From Xiphydria camelus (lineage: Eukaryota > Arthropoda > Insecta > Hymenoptera > Xiphydriidae): DNA of 64,000 nucleotides. The notes under the pieces were generated by a model that worked only from the letters and a program-made list of their open reading frames with translations, did no database searches and was not told the DNA's origin. Made by a program: the position numbers and the translations under genes. The stretch spans positions 17,062,427 to 17,126,426 of the forward strand of contig OY783193.1 of NCBI GenBank assembly GCA_963678675.1, given 5' to 3'. Positions 34,604 to 46,459 of this stretch are shown here, piece after piece; positions within the stretch are counted from its first letter, which is position 1; every line of letters begins with the position of its first letter.

Positions 34604-35941
34604 AGGGTAAACCGAGGAGAGATGCCGTATGAGGAGAGATGCCAAATGGCAATATTTCGATCTGTAAGGATCAGATGGCTCTCGCACCAGGTCTGTCGGT
34701 ATCTTTATGTTGCGTAAATCCGCGTGTGTTAATGCTATGCGATAAAACTGTGTTGCTGGTAAGTGCTGCCTGAAATAGTTATTTTCGTTATTAGGGCGTG
34801 AAGCGCTGTTTCTAACGAGAGTGAAGTTTGCCGCACGAGCGAAGCGAGTACGGCAATCACACTCGTTAGAACGGCGCGAAACAACCGAATAACGAATTCT
34901 ATTTTTTGTCACTAAGTGTCAAACACGAGATTGACGATTTCACGCACTGCGCAGGTTATTTCACGCACCGCGCAACTTTTCACGAATTGGTGTGTGAAAG
35001 ATGATTTCACATGCGTCGAGGACGCCCATGAAACCGAGTATTTGACACTGAGTGACAAAAAACACTTTTCGTCACTCAGTGCGTAAAACTCGGTTTCACG
35101 GGCGTCCTCAACCCCATCAACCTCGTATTTGACACTTAGTGACAAAAAATAGAATTCGTTATAAGGGCGTTTCGCGTCTTATAATGAAAATATCTATTCG
35201 TGCACTCTCAAAGTTTTTGAGAGGGTACAGAAACCGTTCTCATTGTCTATGAAAATGAAACATTTGTTCGTAAGCAAATACCGGTATGGAATGTTATAGG
35301 TTAAGGCAGTGTATTGCGTCGTAGCAGTCGTGTCAACCTTCACATTAATTGAATTTATTGGAAGTGGCATCTCTCCTATAGGTTTAGGAGAGATGCCACA
35401 CGAACGAAGAGTGAGATGCCGAAGGTACAAAATGAATTTTTTGCAGACATGCCGACTTTTTATAAGCGCAAATGCCCTTCGAGAGGCTCCTGGACTGAGG
35501 CGAACTTGATTTCAGCTGAAGTAATGAAGTAAATAGTCAATGAAGTAAATAGGGGCGCGAAAATATCTCAGGACGAAGAAGGTAGAAGATTGGATACAAT
35601 GCATCCACTGCCATGCCTGGCTACATGAGGAACGCACTAAATTCGCGAATGTTTGCCAACCTTGCGGAAAAATATTAGTAACAACCAAATAAAGCATTAG
35701 GCATCTCTCCTCTCACCTTCTGGCATCTCTCCTTTATTAGTAGAGAAGAGATACCAAAATGTAGTGTTCACAATAATGTCTTGTAACTTCCGCAATTTGA
35801 TTTGTTACGGGGTACTTTTCGTTCTTTAAGAAGTTAAGAGTTTATATTTTCGTTATATTGTAAAGAATTTAATAAATTTTCAGTCTGTCGATGTGTTTTA
35901 GTACAAATAAAAAAACGTGGCATCTCTCCTCGGTTTACCCT
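34604..35941 (+). mobile_element. Deleted pogo/Tigger-like transposon
   Basis: Terminal inverted repeats are AGGGTAAACCGAGGAGAGAT with the reverse complement at the right end. GGAGAGATGCC or its complement recurs at least eight times near the ends, like transposase-binding subterminal repeats. Two coding remnants remain on the plus strand. One at about 35418-35535 reads FYKRKCPSRGSWTEANLISA, as in the N-terminal psq-type helix-turn-helix of pogo-like transposases. The other, at 35594-35692, reads WIQCIHCHAWLHEE and CQPCGKI, like their PHD-like C-terminal tail, followed by TAA and AATAAA. The DDE core is missing. Confidence 0.7.
34767..35195. mobile_element. MITE with TTATTTTCGTTATNAGGGCG ends, nested in the pogo-like element
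   Basis: ATAGTTATTTTCGTTATTAG at the left pairs with CTTATAATGAAAATATCTAT at the right. The interior is itself palindromic (GTCACTAAGTGTCAAA, GTGAAACCGAG). A shorter relative lies at 37378-37580. Confidence 0.75.
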
Positions 35942-36859
35942 TCACCAGGGCCAACGCTAGCAAACGTTCGCAAACACTAAATGTTTGCGAGCATTCGTCG
36001 CTGTTCCGTCGGTTTGACTATTTTCAGTTGGCATTCAGCAAAAGTGTCCCATATTAAATAATGGCGCCTCTAAAACTTAAGAATAAACTAGCTATAGGTG
36101 CTGCATCTTTTATCGTAATGTGGAACTTATTACCAGTTAAAACTCTATTTAAACACAACTTATTGATCGAATGTTTATGGACGCGCAAGAACCCGTCTTG
36201 GTACACCGAGGTTATACTGAAAAACGGCGAACAGTCACAAACAACGAAAATTCTTTGAAGTTACCAACTTCGAGTGGAACAGCTGCGAACCGCGCCAAAT
36301 GCTTGCGAGCATTTGCGAACGTTTGCGAGATGCCCGCATTATTGTCCACACCAATGGTTTGCAAACGTTTGCTAACATTTGTGAACGTTTTGCGCAGCCG
36401 GTGAGTACCCAGCTCAAGAATTTGGACACCTAGTATAGGCATTTGGGCAACCTCCACGTTCGTGCCCTCTCCCCGGTTAAGCCGGCTCTACACGATGCGT
36501 CCAGCGTTGGTTCCAGCGTTGGTTCCAACGCTGGATAAAATTGCCGTTTCCAGGTCCACACGATGTGGCGAATGCCTTCCAGCGTTGGACACATCGGCAT
36601 TCGCCACATCGTGTGGATGGACGCTGGTGAACTGCATGCTTCTAACGTCTTCCAACGTTGGCCACATGCCACGTTCGGGATTCTGTCGGTAAATTTTAGC
36701 CGCGTCAAAGGAGCTTCGAGCTACACAAAACAACAAGTAAACAAGTTGAATGTCGAATTCTTCATCGCTCCTGGAATACGTCAAGCACGCGATCGCTCGT
36801 TTGGGTTTGTGACGAACGATGCTTTCGACATGCTTCCAACGCTGGAAGACGAGGGGCTA

Positions 36860-37060
36860 TTCACAATCGTAATCATGGTGTCACTCAATTTTGTAATCAA
36901 AGTGTAATCACACTGTAATCAATGAAGTCAGTGTAATCACTGATTACGAGTGATTATATTTTTTGTCGTCATTTTTTTGTAATCAAAATGTAATCATTTG
37001 TAGTCATTTGTAATCACTGTAATCATCAAAAACCGTAGCGATCCCCCTTTCACGTCCCTG
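36860..37060. repeat. TGTAATCA-rich tract, partner at 37715-37880
   Basis: TGTAATCA and GTAATCACTG words occur more than ten times in each of the two tracts, which flank the LTR fragment. They look like the two ends of one element split by the LTR sequence. Confidence 0.55.
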
Positions 37061-37067
37061 ACGTAAT

Positions 37068-37634
37068 ACTGTCGCGTATTCGCTCAAATGCTCCTCGCAT
37101 TTTAATTTGGGCTGTAGACCGGTGTGAGGGAGAAATTCGACACTATTTGAGTCCTTTGAGTAGGGTCCCGTGGGCCGGGACAGGAAGCGACAACTGGAGT
37201 TTCCTCAAGATTTATACTTAACCCTGCCTTCCGCATCTCCCTGGAAATTTCTTCGCGTTGCGTGTTGGCACTCCCGCCCCCGGTCGCAAGAGAAAGCTAA
37301 AAAAGTCGCACAAGTGCTCCTGGTCGAAGAGCGACCAGTACGTTCAAAGACCTCCGAGCGATCAGATCAGCTTGCAATAGTTATTTTCGTTATAAGGGCG
37401 GGAAGCGCCGTTTTTAACGAGTGTGAAGTTTTCCGCACGAGCGAAGCGAGTGCGGCAACTACACGAGTTAAAACGACGCGAAACGCCCTTATAACGAATT
37501 CTATTTTTTGTCACTAAGTGTCAAATACGAGGTTGACGGGGTTGAGGACGCCCGTGAAACCGAGTTTTACGCACTGATTGACGAAAATAAAGTTAATGCA
37601 TTGTTTGTTTTCCCTTACAAATTGGAGTAATTTT
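37068..37634 (+). mobile_element. LTR fragment related to 13759-14347, carrying a MITE
   Basis: TGTCGCGTATTCGCTCAAAT through GAGGGAGAAATTCGACAC to CTCCGAGCGATCAGATCAGC matches the minus strand of the solo LTR. After a ~200-bp insertion (37378-37580) the match resumes at AAATAAAGTTAATGCATTGT and ends near GTAATTTTATTCAT. The insertion is the short relative of the MITE at 34767-35195. Confidence 0.65.
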
Positions 37635-38283
37635 ATTCATTGCTGATTTGTTCATTAAAAAAACAATTAATTAATAAGAAAGACAGAGTGAGGATATGAT
37701 TTCAACAATTACTAACACATTGTAATCACTGATTACAATTTCACTGTAATCACTGAAATCATTTAGTATTTAATCATGAAGTCACCTTCGAAGGTAGTGG
37801 TAATCAATGTAATCATTGACTACCGAAATCAGTGTAATCACCGTGGTAATCGCTTGTAATCGATTACATTTTGTAATTAGGGTTTCACCCAAATGGAATG
37901 TGAATAACCCCTCGCTGGAAGGTCCTCTGACGCGGCTCAAATTTACCGACAGAAGCCCGAATATGGCATGAAGCCAACGTTGGAAGCATACCATTCGCCA
38001 ACGTCCATCCACACGATGTGGCGAATGCCGATGTGTCCAACGTTGGAAGGCATTCGCCACATCGCATCGTGTGGAGCCGGCTTTACTGTGTCGGCATTCA
38101 AATGAGAAGCACAATAGTTGGGACAGCCCACTCTAGCATACACACTTCTATTCCGAAGATGTCTGCGTACACTGAAAGTATACGTGCAGTATCTCCACTA
38201 TTCATGAGTCACGCCTACGAGTGCGAGCTTAGAGATTTGGGCATCCCCCAACAGTGCCCAAATTCTTGGATCCCGACTGTATA

Positions 38284-38495
38284 CATGGTGTCCCAGAAAA
38301 TACACGCCAGCGTAGCGGGTTGCATATCGGTAGACGCACCCGATCAAAGATGGTTCTCTAAAATTCGGTGGTAATACCGACAGCCCAGACACGAACCGAA
38401 TAGACGTTCCAGTCGGAAAGACATCGGTCATCTCAATAGTGGTGAATGTGACAATATTTGATAATCGTTTGGCGTGTATTTTCTGGGACACCCTG
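38284..38495. mobile_element. Mariner-like MITE
   Basis: TA flanks both ends. CATGGTGTCCCAGAAAATAC and GTATTTTCTGGGACACCCTG are inverted repeats of about 26 bp. No transposase. Confidence 0.85.
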
Positions 38496-38671
38496 TATGT
38501 ATTTCACGTTGACGATCTACACCACTTTCTCTCGGCTAATTCCTTTCAAAACGTTAACCCCGATCCACCACTTGACATGGACGGATTGAAACGTACCCGG
38601 TTTTTGTTTAAATATCGAAGCGTACATATAGCGTTCCACCTATTCAAGACGCTTAATTTTTTTGACTGCAG

Positions 38672-40162
38672 GTGGTTTGGTTGACCGCAGTCCTGTGCCC
38701 GTGGCTTGCTGCCGCCAACAATCTCACCTCATCCTCCTCTTCCAGAAGGTTCAGAGAACATCCATTCAGAGGACACATCTCTCATTGGTGAGTCGTCGTG
38801 TATAAATATCGCTTGCATCTTTTATTTTCATCTTTCGAGCGCTCCTTCGAAGACGAGCCTCTACGCGAAATATAATAATGTTGCCCAGGGCGTTCGCAGA
38901 GCAATCCTAATTAATTTTCAACGAGGCTCCGCTCCCCTACTCAGCAACAGTTGTTACGAAAGCCATCCATCGTCCCGAGATATGATCGCGATCTGCATCT
39001 GTGTTTCGCAGGGCTCCAGTGCCACTGGATAACACGGATAATAGGCCGATGACGTATCGAGAGGTGCAAATGGTTCTGCGGCAGGAAGGAGGCGAGGAGG
39101 GTCACGCAGTCGACTGCTGTCCCGCGATAGAGGAAATGACGAAGCCAGAAGGTGGTAGGAATCTTCAAGGCATGTATGTGGAGCTTTACCGGCACGGAGA
39201 TAACGTACAGACGTTCTACGAGTACTCCTGTCGATCCGACGTCCTCGATAAACCGTGTAGATTCGTCGACCGGAAGCTCAGCAATCAATCGAGATGCGTG
39301 CAGAAGTACGCCTACGTTTATGCGCTCCTTAAGAATCCCGGGACGAAGGTGAGCGGATTCTTAGATTCGTAGGGGAGAGTTGGCTATATTGTACCACGAC
39401 TTGCATTGTACACTTTTCCAAATTAGAGATCTGCCAAAAGTAACTAGATGAACTGTTGATATTTATAGGCCGTCAAATTGTCAATGCTCAATTTCAGTGC
39501 CAAATTGTCGATGGAACTACTGCGAATGGCAGTGAGATATTATTCTACCAATAGCAACAATTATTATTGCCATCTGTTAATCTAACTACTAGAAACGACT
39601 GTAAAGTCGTCTAGTTAGTTTTGTCATACCTCCAATTTGAATTAGTGTAGCACCACTTTATGAGTTAGAAATAGCAGAGCAATTTGTTTCACAGAAAATA
39701 AATGGCGGTGCGATTCAGGTGATGGTAGGTAACCGTATCACCGTTTATTTTCTACCAGAGTGCTCTACTATTTCTGTTTCATAAAATATCAGTGGTGGTA
39801 CGATTTATACGGGGTGGTACAATATAGATAACTCTCCCCTGTATGGAGTTAATGGATTTTTGTAAGCGATTTTCGCGGGTGAGCTTCTTTTACACACTGG
39901 AATTCAATTTAGTAACCGTTATTCTTTTCAGGGACAGGAACACTTAAGACATCCTCACAGGGAACATCATTTCCCAGCGTTACCCGGGCAAGGACCAAGC
40001 GACTCGCCATGGCGTTTGGATTATATAAAGATGCGAAGTGGATGTGGCTGCGAAATCACGCCCAAGCCGAGAAAGAAGAAAGCGACAGCGACCAAGTCGA
40101 AGAAGGCGAAGAGCAAACAACGACAACCGCGGGCCGATAGTGACTCGGATTTGGACGTTTGA
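38672..40162 (+). CDS. Spätzle/neurotrophin-like secreted cystine-knot ligand, three coding exons (first exon not found)
   Basis: Exons 38672-38787, 39012-39348 and 39932-40162 join in frame: acceptors CTGCAG, TTTCGCAG and TTTTCAG, donors GTGAGT and GTGAGC. The first visible exon gives a hydrophobic signal-peptide-like start (VVWLTAVLCPWLAAA) with no ATG, so a short upstream exon must exist. A glycosylation site (NLT) and basic RRFR precede the knot. The mature part has seven Cys: DCCPAIEE, YEYSCRSD, DKPCRFV, SRCVQKYAYVYALL and SGCGCEITPK. This spacing fits the spätzle domain, whose members are Toll-receptor ligands in development, neurons or immunity. A Lys/Arg-rich tail and DSDSDLDV end the protein (TGA 40160-40162). 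About 227 residues are visible, with a short pro-region. The exact spätzle paralogue is not assigned. Confidence 0.85.
39371..39840. mobile_element. 470-bp TIR element in the intron of the spätzle-like gene
   Basis: AGGGGAGAGTTGGCTATATT at the left and AATATAGATAACTCTCCCCT at the right are inverted repeats; both continue with GTACCAC/GTGGTAC. An inner hairpin is built on GAAATAGCAGAGCA / TGCTCTACTATTTC. It begins 22 bp after the exon donor site and does not disturb either splice site. Confidence 0.85.
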
Positions 40163-43100
40163 ATGAGTAGTTTATCGAGAGTTCGTATTGGTGCAACGCT
40201 TCGTGTTAAAAATTGTGACTTAATCAGGGTAATGATACTCGTATATTTAACGTTCGACGTAAAGGCTTATTCGATTAACAATCCAGTAAATGAACGCAGG
40301 TATACGTCTAAGACTTAATATACGAGTTAAACTCGATTGTATATTATCCAAATTTACCCTGGACAATTACCTAATAGACAATAGAAAAAAGGCAATAGAA
40401 GCGAATGTAAAATTGGGAGATGACATAATGAGGTTTTACACGTGGATAACCATCATCCGTTACTTTCGCTCGCAGAATTGCTCATTGCATATCGTCCTGG
40501 TGTCACAATCGAAGCCTTGTAAAATAAGTCCGCGGTGCTCACCCTTGCAAAATCGAGACATCGAATTGCGTAAGAGAACACAGTCTGTGTACGAGGAGTG
40601 TTTTGCAACCAACCGAGTGTCTTCGTTACATCAACTACAAACTATAATCTATACGAACGTCCGATGAGAAAAGAATGATGACTCTTCCCGCTTTTTATCG
40701 GGCAGAGACTTAAACCGATATTATTCGAGATAAGTAGTAATTTATGAAGTATTTATTTACCTGCGCGGTATTCGAAAAATCGTATAAGGGCGTAGTGAAA
40801 ATTGGGGGGTGAATTAATGTCACTCGTTAGAAACGGAGCAATAATGCTGGCCGCGTCTCTGCCGAGGTCTTCTAGAAAGACGCGAGTCCCGATAGCAAAG
40901 CACCGTCCCTTCGCACTCCCAATTACGAGCAGTCTCACGTTTCGTATAAGTACCTACGTCAATTAGAATCATGCAATCATCGTATTTATTGCCAAATCTT
41001 TAGGAAGTTTACGTTTTGAAGGAGAAAAGCGGTAAGGTATAAACGCGATTTACTTCCACTTTTCTCCTACTACACGTAAAATAATTTACCACTTAAGCGC
41101 ACCAATCACTTTCACTTGACTACCCACATGCTATCGATCAGCAGTGATCCGATCGGTTATGCGGTTCTCTCAATATTGTTAACGACCTTGCGCGTGTATC
41201 GCCTTCGCTCGATTTAATCGCCCAATCGTATTCTCACGGCGATCGACGGTTGTAAGTTAAGCGCAAAGTCGTTTCGAGCTCGTCGTAAAAATCTCATGAA
41301 AGTGGATAAAACGTCTCGAGGCGGACTTCATTGAAAACTTGATGCGAAGTCAAGGGGAAATTTGTCAATGCTCTTTACGCGCGTCTCGAGATCGCATTTA
41401 CTCTGTCCGATTTAACTTTTATACGTACATAGATTTTAGATAATAATTTTTTGATAAGCGGCCAGTTCTTATTGTTATTTGTATATGAAAACTTGTACCT
41501 ATATTTAGCGACATCTCGACAACTACAATGTAGATTTTTTAGGTGCTATGATTATGATAACAATTGTAATTGAAGTAATCTGATTGTTTGATAGATCTGC
41601 GTGTATATTGGGATATAAGTCGACCCGAATACAATTATAAATAATAGCTCTTTTAGAAAACTATTTAATTAATTACGTTTTTTATTACTCCGCTGATATA
41701 TTTACCTACGCACTGACTAGGGCTAGTACAAGGGTAGGATGAATAGGCTGTTCCTTCTGCCGGCAATGAATTCAATTTTGTAATTTACTGGTTTAGAGAT
41801 TTCATGTGAAACTCTATTTGCGATACGATACGCTTAAAGTACCAATTGAATATAATTCTGTAATCAAATGGAAGATCTAATCAAATTTCAACGTGGATGA
41901 CACAAAACCATTTCGCGGCATTATTTCATCGCGAATGATAGCGCTTATCATGAAAATTGAGATTTTACTCGTAACTATGTGTAACGAGAGTGCTATACCA
42001 TTGTAACTAACAAATTATGCAATGTAGAAATATGCAGAAATATGTAATCGTAGAATTGCGTTACTACGAGAGTGAAGTCCAATAGACAATGGCATGCTCG
42101 CAGACATAACAGCCGAATCGATTCACCCAGTATTTTCGATATGTTGTACTTATAAATGTTTCAAAGTGTATTTACATGATATTATGAATTAACAACTGAG
42201 TTACTTGTAACGTCTATGTTTAATATCTTAGCCTATATAACGGCTTAACAGATGCCTTCGTCTTAATCATTTTCCGTGTATTATATAACACTTTAGGCTC
42301 TCGGAGAGTTTCCACTGTCCTCTACAGAGTCATGTAAACATTGTACATAAACGATATTAATTCAAATGTGAAATTGATTAACTATAAACCAATCTTCCCC
42401 CCGGCTCTTTATTTTCTTATGTTTGATCAGTGCGAGTAAAATAATTAATGCTGCTGATTTTGTGACGAGGTGACGTGGAAACAGATTAAATAGATAAAAT
42501 GTAAGTATACAATGTTTATGAATAGAAATATTGTACGATACATTATCTGGACACAGGAGCTATTATGAAGACAGATAGCAGCTACCCTTATGATCAGATA
42601 ACCCGCATTACTCTGATTTGTATTCTGAGACATGTGGTATACCGCGTGTTTTCGTGGATGGTGCTCATAGATCGAATGCCTTTGTAGACTCTAGGCTAGG
42701 CGCTATTGGTTGTCGATCCGAGAATGCCGTATTATTAGTTGCAATGACTTATAATAATCGGTACTCGCTTCTAGAAAAAATCCCTAAATCCTGTAACACG
42801 AACAAGGACGTGTCCCTGCGCATGCGTATTTACGGAAGCACTTCGAATGTCAGCATTTAGGGATTATCTCCAGAAGCGGTTACCAGGTACTGTAAGTCGT
42901 TACAGCTAATCGTGCAATATCCTCCGATTAGTAACCGATAGCGCGTAGCTTACCCTCTACATACTACGGCATATTGTTCTGTTCTACAGTGTGTCCCACG
43001 TAGAACCGGCCACTCGCCGGGACATTGAAATTTGACTTCGGCCGCGCTTGGACAGTACTCGAGTCATTTATACCGGTAGAGGTCGAGTCGGTAGTTGGCT

Positions 43101-44040
43101 TAAGAAGAATGCGCTGCGTAAGAGCGAAAAGTGTTGAACGTCTGAAACTTCTATCATTTTCGCATTTTTTCACATCGTACCCTATATCATTCACGAGACT
43201 CGTCACATTCTACCCCACTCTCCCCTACTCGTAAGTTAACAGGTTGCGGATTCAAGTCCCGTCGGACCTGTTTTTTAACATTGGAAATGTTTAAGGAATC
43301 GGTGTTCTGAGGTAGGAGTGCACGAAACTTCAAAATGCAACAAATGTTCGGTCGCGACCCCTGGGCGTTTGAGTGGGCGTAGGGAGCTGATCTTGGTATC
43401 ATTTTGTAGATTGCAATTTTCTCTGTCTAATGAAGGTAATTTCAAGATTCTAATTGGAAGGGTATGGACACGGTGAGAAAAATAGAAGACCGGGTGGTTT
43501 GACTCGTCCACTAGAGCGGCACGGCTCCCGTGTTTATAAACTCGATATGTTTATTTCCGACGCGCGATAAGATTTCTCGCCCGGGCGGTATGACGCTAAG
43601 TGTACCCGTACCTATACTACGAGGCTCGGCCTGCATTCTTATTCAGCGTAGTTAATCTCAGCTTAGCATTCGCATGGAATAGGTTAATTCGCGCGAAAAG
43701 GTAAAATCGCCTCGAGTTGCTGGTTCGCGCGCGCGAAATGTCCTCGAGTGCAAAGGGAATCAAATCTGTAGTAAATATAACTGTTTTAATCGTATATAGT
43801 AATTTTAATGGATAAACTTCCTCTTGAAAATTTCCCAGCGACAGAATTCGAGTCGGGGTGTGTAGAATCAGAAAAGTTAAAAATGTTAAAAATAATAATA
43901 AGGCACGGATTTTTTGTCAATGCAAAATACCCCCACTGAAGGCTAAAATAAAGATAAAGGTGAACAATTATTTAGATATGTCTTCCTTGCAATCACATAT
44001 TATTTTACATGGTTGGAAGGAAGAGATATCAAATTGATGT
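40163..44040. other. Repeat-poor stretch, probable 3' UTR and downstream sequence of the spätzle-like gene
   Basis: No internal repeats were matched for 40163-42590, unlike most of the window. It may include the 3' UTR, though the polyadenylation site is not fixed. At 43005-43095 there is a fragment of the hairpin MITE of 27864. At 43235-43260, GCGGATTCAAGTCCCGTC resembles a pol III B box. At 43806-43860 the sequence CTTCCTCTTGAAAATTTCCC recurs at 52889. Confidence 0.4.
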
Positions 44041-44207
44041 GTTAACATCTGGCAGAACAATGTTGCGTGGAAGTGATGTGGGTATATTCGGTTAAATAAA
44101 GTTATTAGAACAAAAAGACGATCATTTTTTTAATAATTGTCTGTAACCGAATACACCCACATCACTTCCATGCAACATTGTTCTGCTAGATGTTTACACA
44201 TCTATTG
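44041..44207. mobile_element. Hairpin MITE
   Basis: CATCTGGCAGAACAATGTTG / CAACATTGTTCTGCTAGATG and GGAAGTGATGTGGGTATA / ACACCCACATCACTTCC pair around a ~35-bp loop. An end fragment (GTGGAAGTGATGTGGATATA) recurs at 44404. Confidence 0.8.
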
Positions 44208-44209
44208 CA

Positions 44210-45515
44210 AGTTAGAATGACTAACTCGTTTTTAGTTTTTTCCCACCTACCGTACCTCCACTAGCATTTTTCGCGAGATTCCTATATGAATTCCGCGTAA
44301 AGTACCTTGAGTTTGTGAGGGGAAATTTTCGACGCAAGTTGGGAAGAATGGGAGTGAAATTTTAATTATGGAATGCCGCGATGTTTGTATACGAAAATGT
44401 AGCGTGGAAGTGATGTGGATATAATCGGTGAAAGGAAAATATGAAAACCAAAAATCGAAGTGTGTGAAAAGATTCTACAGGGTGAAGTGTAGTTGTTGTG
44501 TATTCATATTTCATTTGTACACGACAATCATTTATGTAGTAATTTGTAGTTTCAACTGGTGAAATGAAATAGTGATTAATAATGTACAGGAATTGAAAAG
44601 AAGAGTAGGGCAGAATACATGAGAAACTATGGACTAAAAGAAATGTGATGAGGAATATAAGAATGCAGCACGACATGAGGCGGTTGTAATTGCGAGGTTG
44701 TTGTAACCAAATGGACAGACTATTCTGTCAATCGTTTGGTGATTTCAACGTAAAGTGTAAATGTCCTGCATATACACCAGTTATTAATACTTTGAAGGAT
44801 AAATTGGAACTTGATATGGGTTTATGTACCGTATTTTTTAGCTATCATAAACCAATTATATTCACTAAACTATGGAAGTCACGAATTGGTATCTAGTTTT
44901 ATTAGAAATCGTAGTGAAACCGTTGTTATATACACTGAAAACAGTATAAAGATGTACGTTCTGGAGATAGAAGCGTCTAACATTGGAATAGTGATTTTGT
45001 GAAGAATGAAAAGCACTCACCGTTATTCTGAAATTCACGATTGGGGACGCTCAAAATGAATGCGGTACCTGGCGGCAAAGCGTGTACTAAAAAACATGGC
45101 CGATATTGGCGTTTTGGATTGGCGCGTACTTGAGAAGTGTTAACTTGCTCCAAAAGTTTTTAAAAAATGAGCATTTTTAGAACGAGATATAGACATTTAT
45201 TTTCACAAACAATGAAACGAATTCATTCGGATCAACTATATACAGCATGTCCCACGAGAAACGCATTAAGCGGTGAGACCATGACATTTACCATCTGCAG
45301 TACCTATTTGCCGACGGTGCTTGACTCTTTTACCTACCGGTCGACGGAATTTCAAGTTCGCGGCATGCTGTACGCCAATATCCGCCATGTTTACGCTGCG
45401 CTGCGAGCGCCGCCACCGGTAATGAGCGGTCCCAATTTCGAGGTTAGACGCTCCAATCTCTCAAATTGATACCGACTCTAGGTAATTACCGACTCGACTT
45501 GTACCCCCCGATAGC
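44210..45515. other. Unassigned stretch
   Basis: AT-rich with scattered short ORFs lacking recognisable domains. 45440-45480 resembles part of the 1394-1800 repeat (GAGGTTAGACGCTCCAATCT). Confidence 0.35.
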
Positions 45516-45645
45516 AAAGTGGCGCCACCGTGACTGCACACTACTTTCACGCGGTGCATTCGAGTGTATGCACTCCCCGATAGCCAAGCGTGACTTTCAC
45601 CCAAAAGTCACGCGGTGGCGTCACTGAGTGACGTTACTCTGATGC
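45515..45645. repeat. CACNGTG/CACGCGGTG motif cluster 1
   Basis: Short words such as CACCGTGACTGCA, TTTCACGCGGTG, AAAGTCACGCGGTGG and GCCACAGTGAGG recur with irregular spacing beside CCCCGATAGCAAAG and CCCCGATAGCCAAG. The same style is seen at 50690-50880 and 51605-51795. Confidence 0.5.
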
Positions 45646-45799
45646 CACAGTGAGGATTCGGAGTGCGAGTTTTTGCGAGAACGGAATACTTGATCCTGAT
45701 TGGTCTATTCGCTGACGCCGTACGGAACTTTTATTCGCGTCGGACACCGCTGTATGGTGGCGTTTCGTTCTTCCTAAGATGCCCGTCGTTACGGACCGA

Positions 45800-46458
45800 A
45801 TGTCAAGATAACCATGTAACGTAAACAAAGTATTTGTAAATAAAAGTAGTTTTAAGAGTGCAAGTGCAATAAACCCAATTCATAAGTGATGAATATCGAT
45901 ATCGAAGATATCTTGTCAGTTATAGGAGAGTCAAAAATGCCGCTAGTGGAAGGAGAAGCGGTATTGAAAAAGCAGTTCGTATTTTCCTGCTGAATCAAAA
46001 AGAGAAACCAAAATACAGCGAAAATCGTCGCTTCTTGCGTACAATCGTCACATGTAACAAGTGCTCCTCACGAAGTTGAAGTGAACATTTTACTGGTAAA
46101 CAACAATAAAGAAGTAACGTGCAAGTGCAGCTGGGCCAGAGGAAGACGCAAACATGTTTTTGCAACGCTTCTGTACATAAATCAGTACGGCAAATAGTAC
46201 CATGTGACGATTGTACGCAAGAAGCGATGATTTTCACTGTATTTTGGTTTCTCTTTTTGATTCCGCAGGAAAATACAAACCTGTGCTTTCAATACCACTT
46301 CTCCTTCCACTAGCGGAATTTTTGACTCCTAGAATTGATAAGATATCTTCGATACCGATATTCATCACTTATGAATTGGGTTTATTGCACTTGCACTTTT
46401 AAAACTACTTTTATTTAAAAATTCTTTGTTTATGTTACGTGGTTATGTTGACATTTAT
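45800..46458. repeat. 660-bp palindrome
   Basis: The left arm 45805-46056 (AACGTAAACAAAGTATTTGT; GAGTCAAAAATGCCGCTAGT) pairs with 46198-46455 (ACTAGCGGAATTTTTGACTC; GTTTATGTTACGTGG). The unpaired centre 46057-46197 encodes the SWIM-type fragment. The arms are about 90% alike by eye. Confidence 0.8.
45889..46197 (+). pseudogene. SWIM zinc-finger gene fragment inside the palindrome
   Basis: The left arm is open from ATG 45889 through MPLVEGEAVLKKQ until TGA. In another frame the centre reads PHEVEVNILLVNNNKEVTCK then CSWARGRRKHVFATLLYINQ, ending TAG 46195-46197. The CxC...KH-x-x-A-x-L-L-Y pattern is the SWIM domain, which binds zinc through CxCxnCxH. Here the third Cys is Arg (codon CGC), so zinc binding would fail. 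SWIM domains occur in MULE transposases and in repeated insect genes of unknown function. Frameshift plus the lost Cys make it a pseudogene. Confidence 0.65.
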
Positions 46459-46459
46459 T

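Larger units (their letters stand above)
34490..36415. repeat. Element with GCAAACGTTTGC-type subterminal repeats, interrupted
   Basis: The motif GTTCGCAAACGTTTGCAAA and variants occur at 34556-34580, 35960-36000 and 36310-36395, on both sides of the pogo-like insertion 34604-35941. The outer ends share GGACACACCAA and TTGGTGTGGAC-type words. A 65-codon ORF starts at 36061 (KLKNKLAIGAASFIV) and has no certain identity. This is an older element split by the younger one. Confidence 0.5.
36480..38082. mobile_element. PIF/Harbinger-like element with TTA target duplication
   Basis: TTA at 36477-36479 and 38083-38085 flank AGCCGGCTCTACACGATGCG and its near reverse complement. Inverted arms of about 200 bp share CACACGATGTGGCGAATGCC and AATTTTAGCCGCGTC / GACGCGGCTCAAATT. 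The 3-bp TWA target is typical of PIF/Harbinger. No transposase remains; the interior is filled by TGTAATCA-rich sequence and an LTR fragment. Confidence 0.75.

Noticed and set aside
34229..34912. 227-codon minus-strand ORF
   Set aside because: It runs across the boundary of the GCAAACG element, the pogo-like end and a nested MITE, so it cannot be one ancestral gene.
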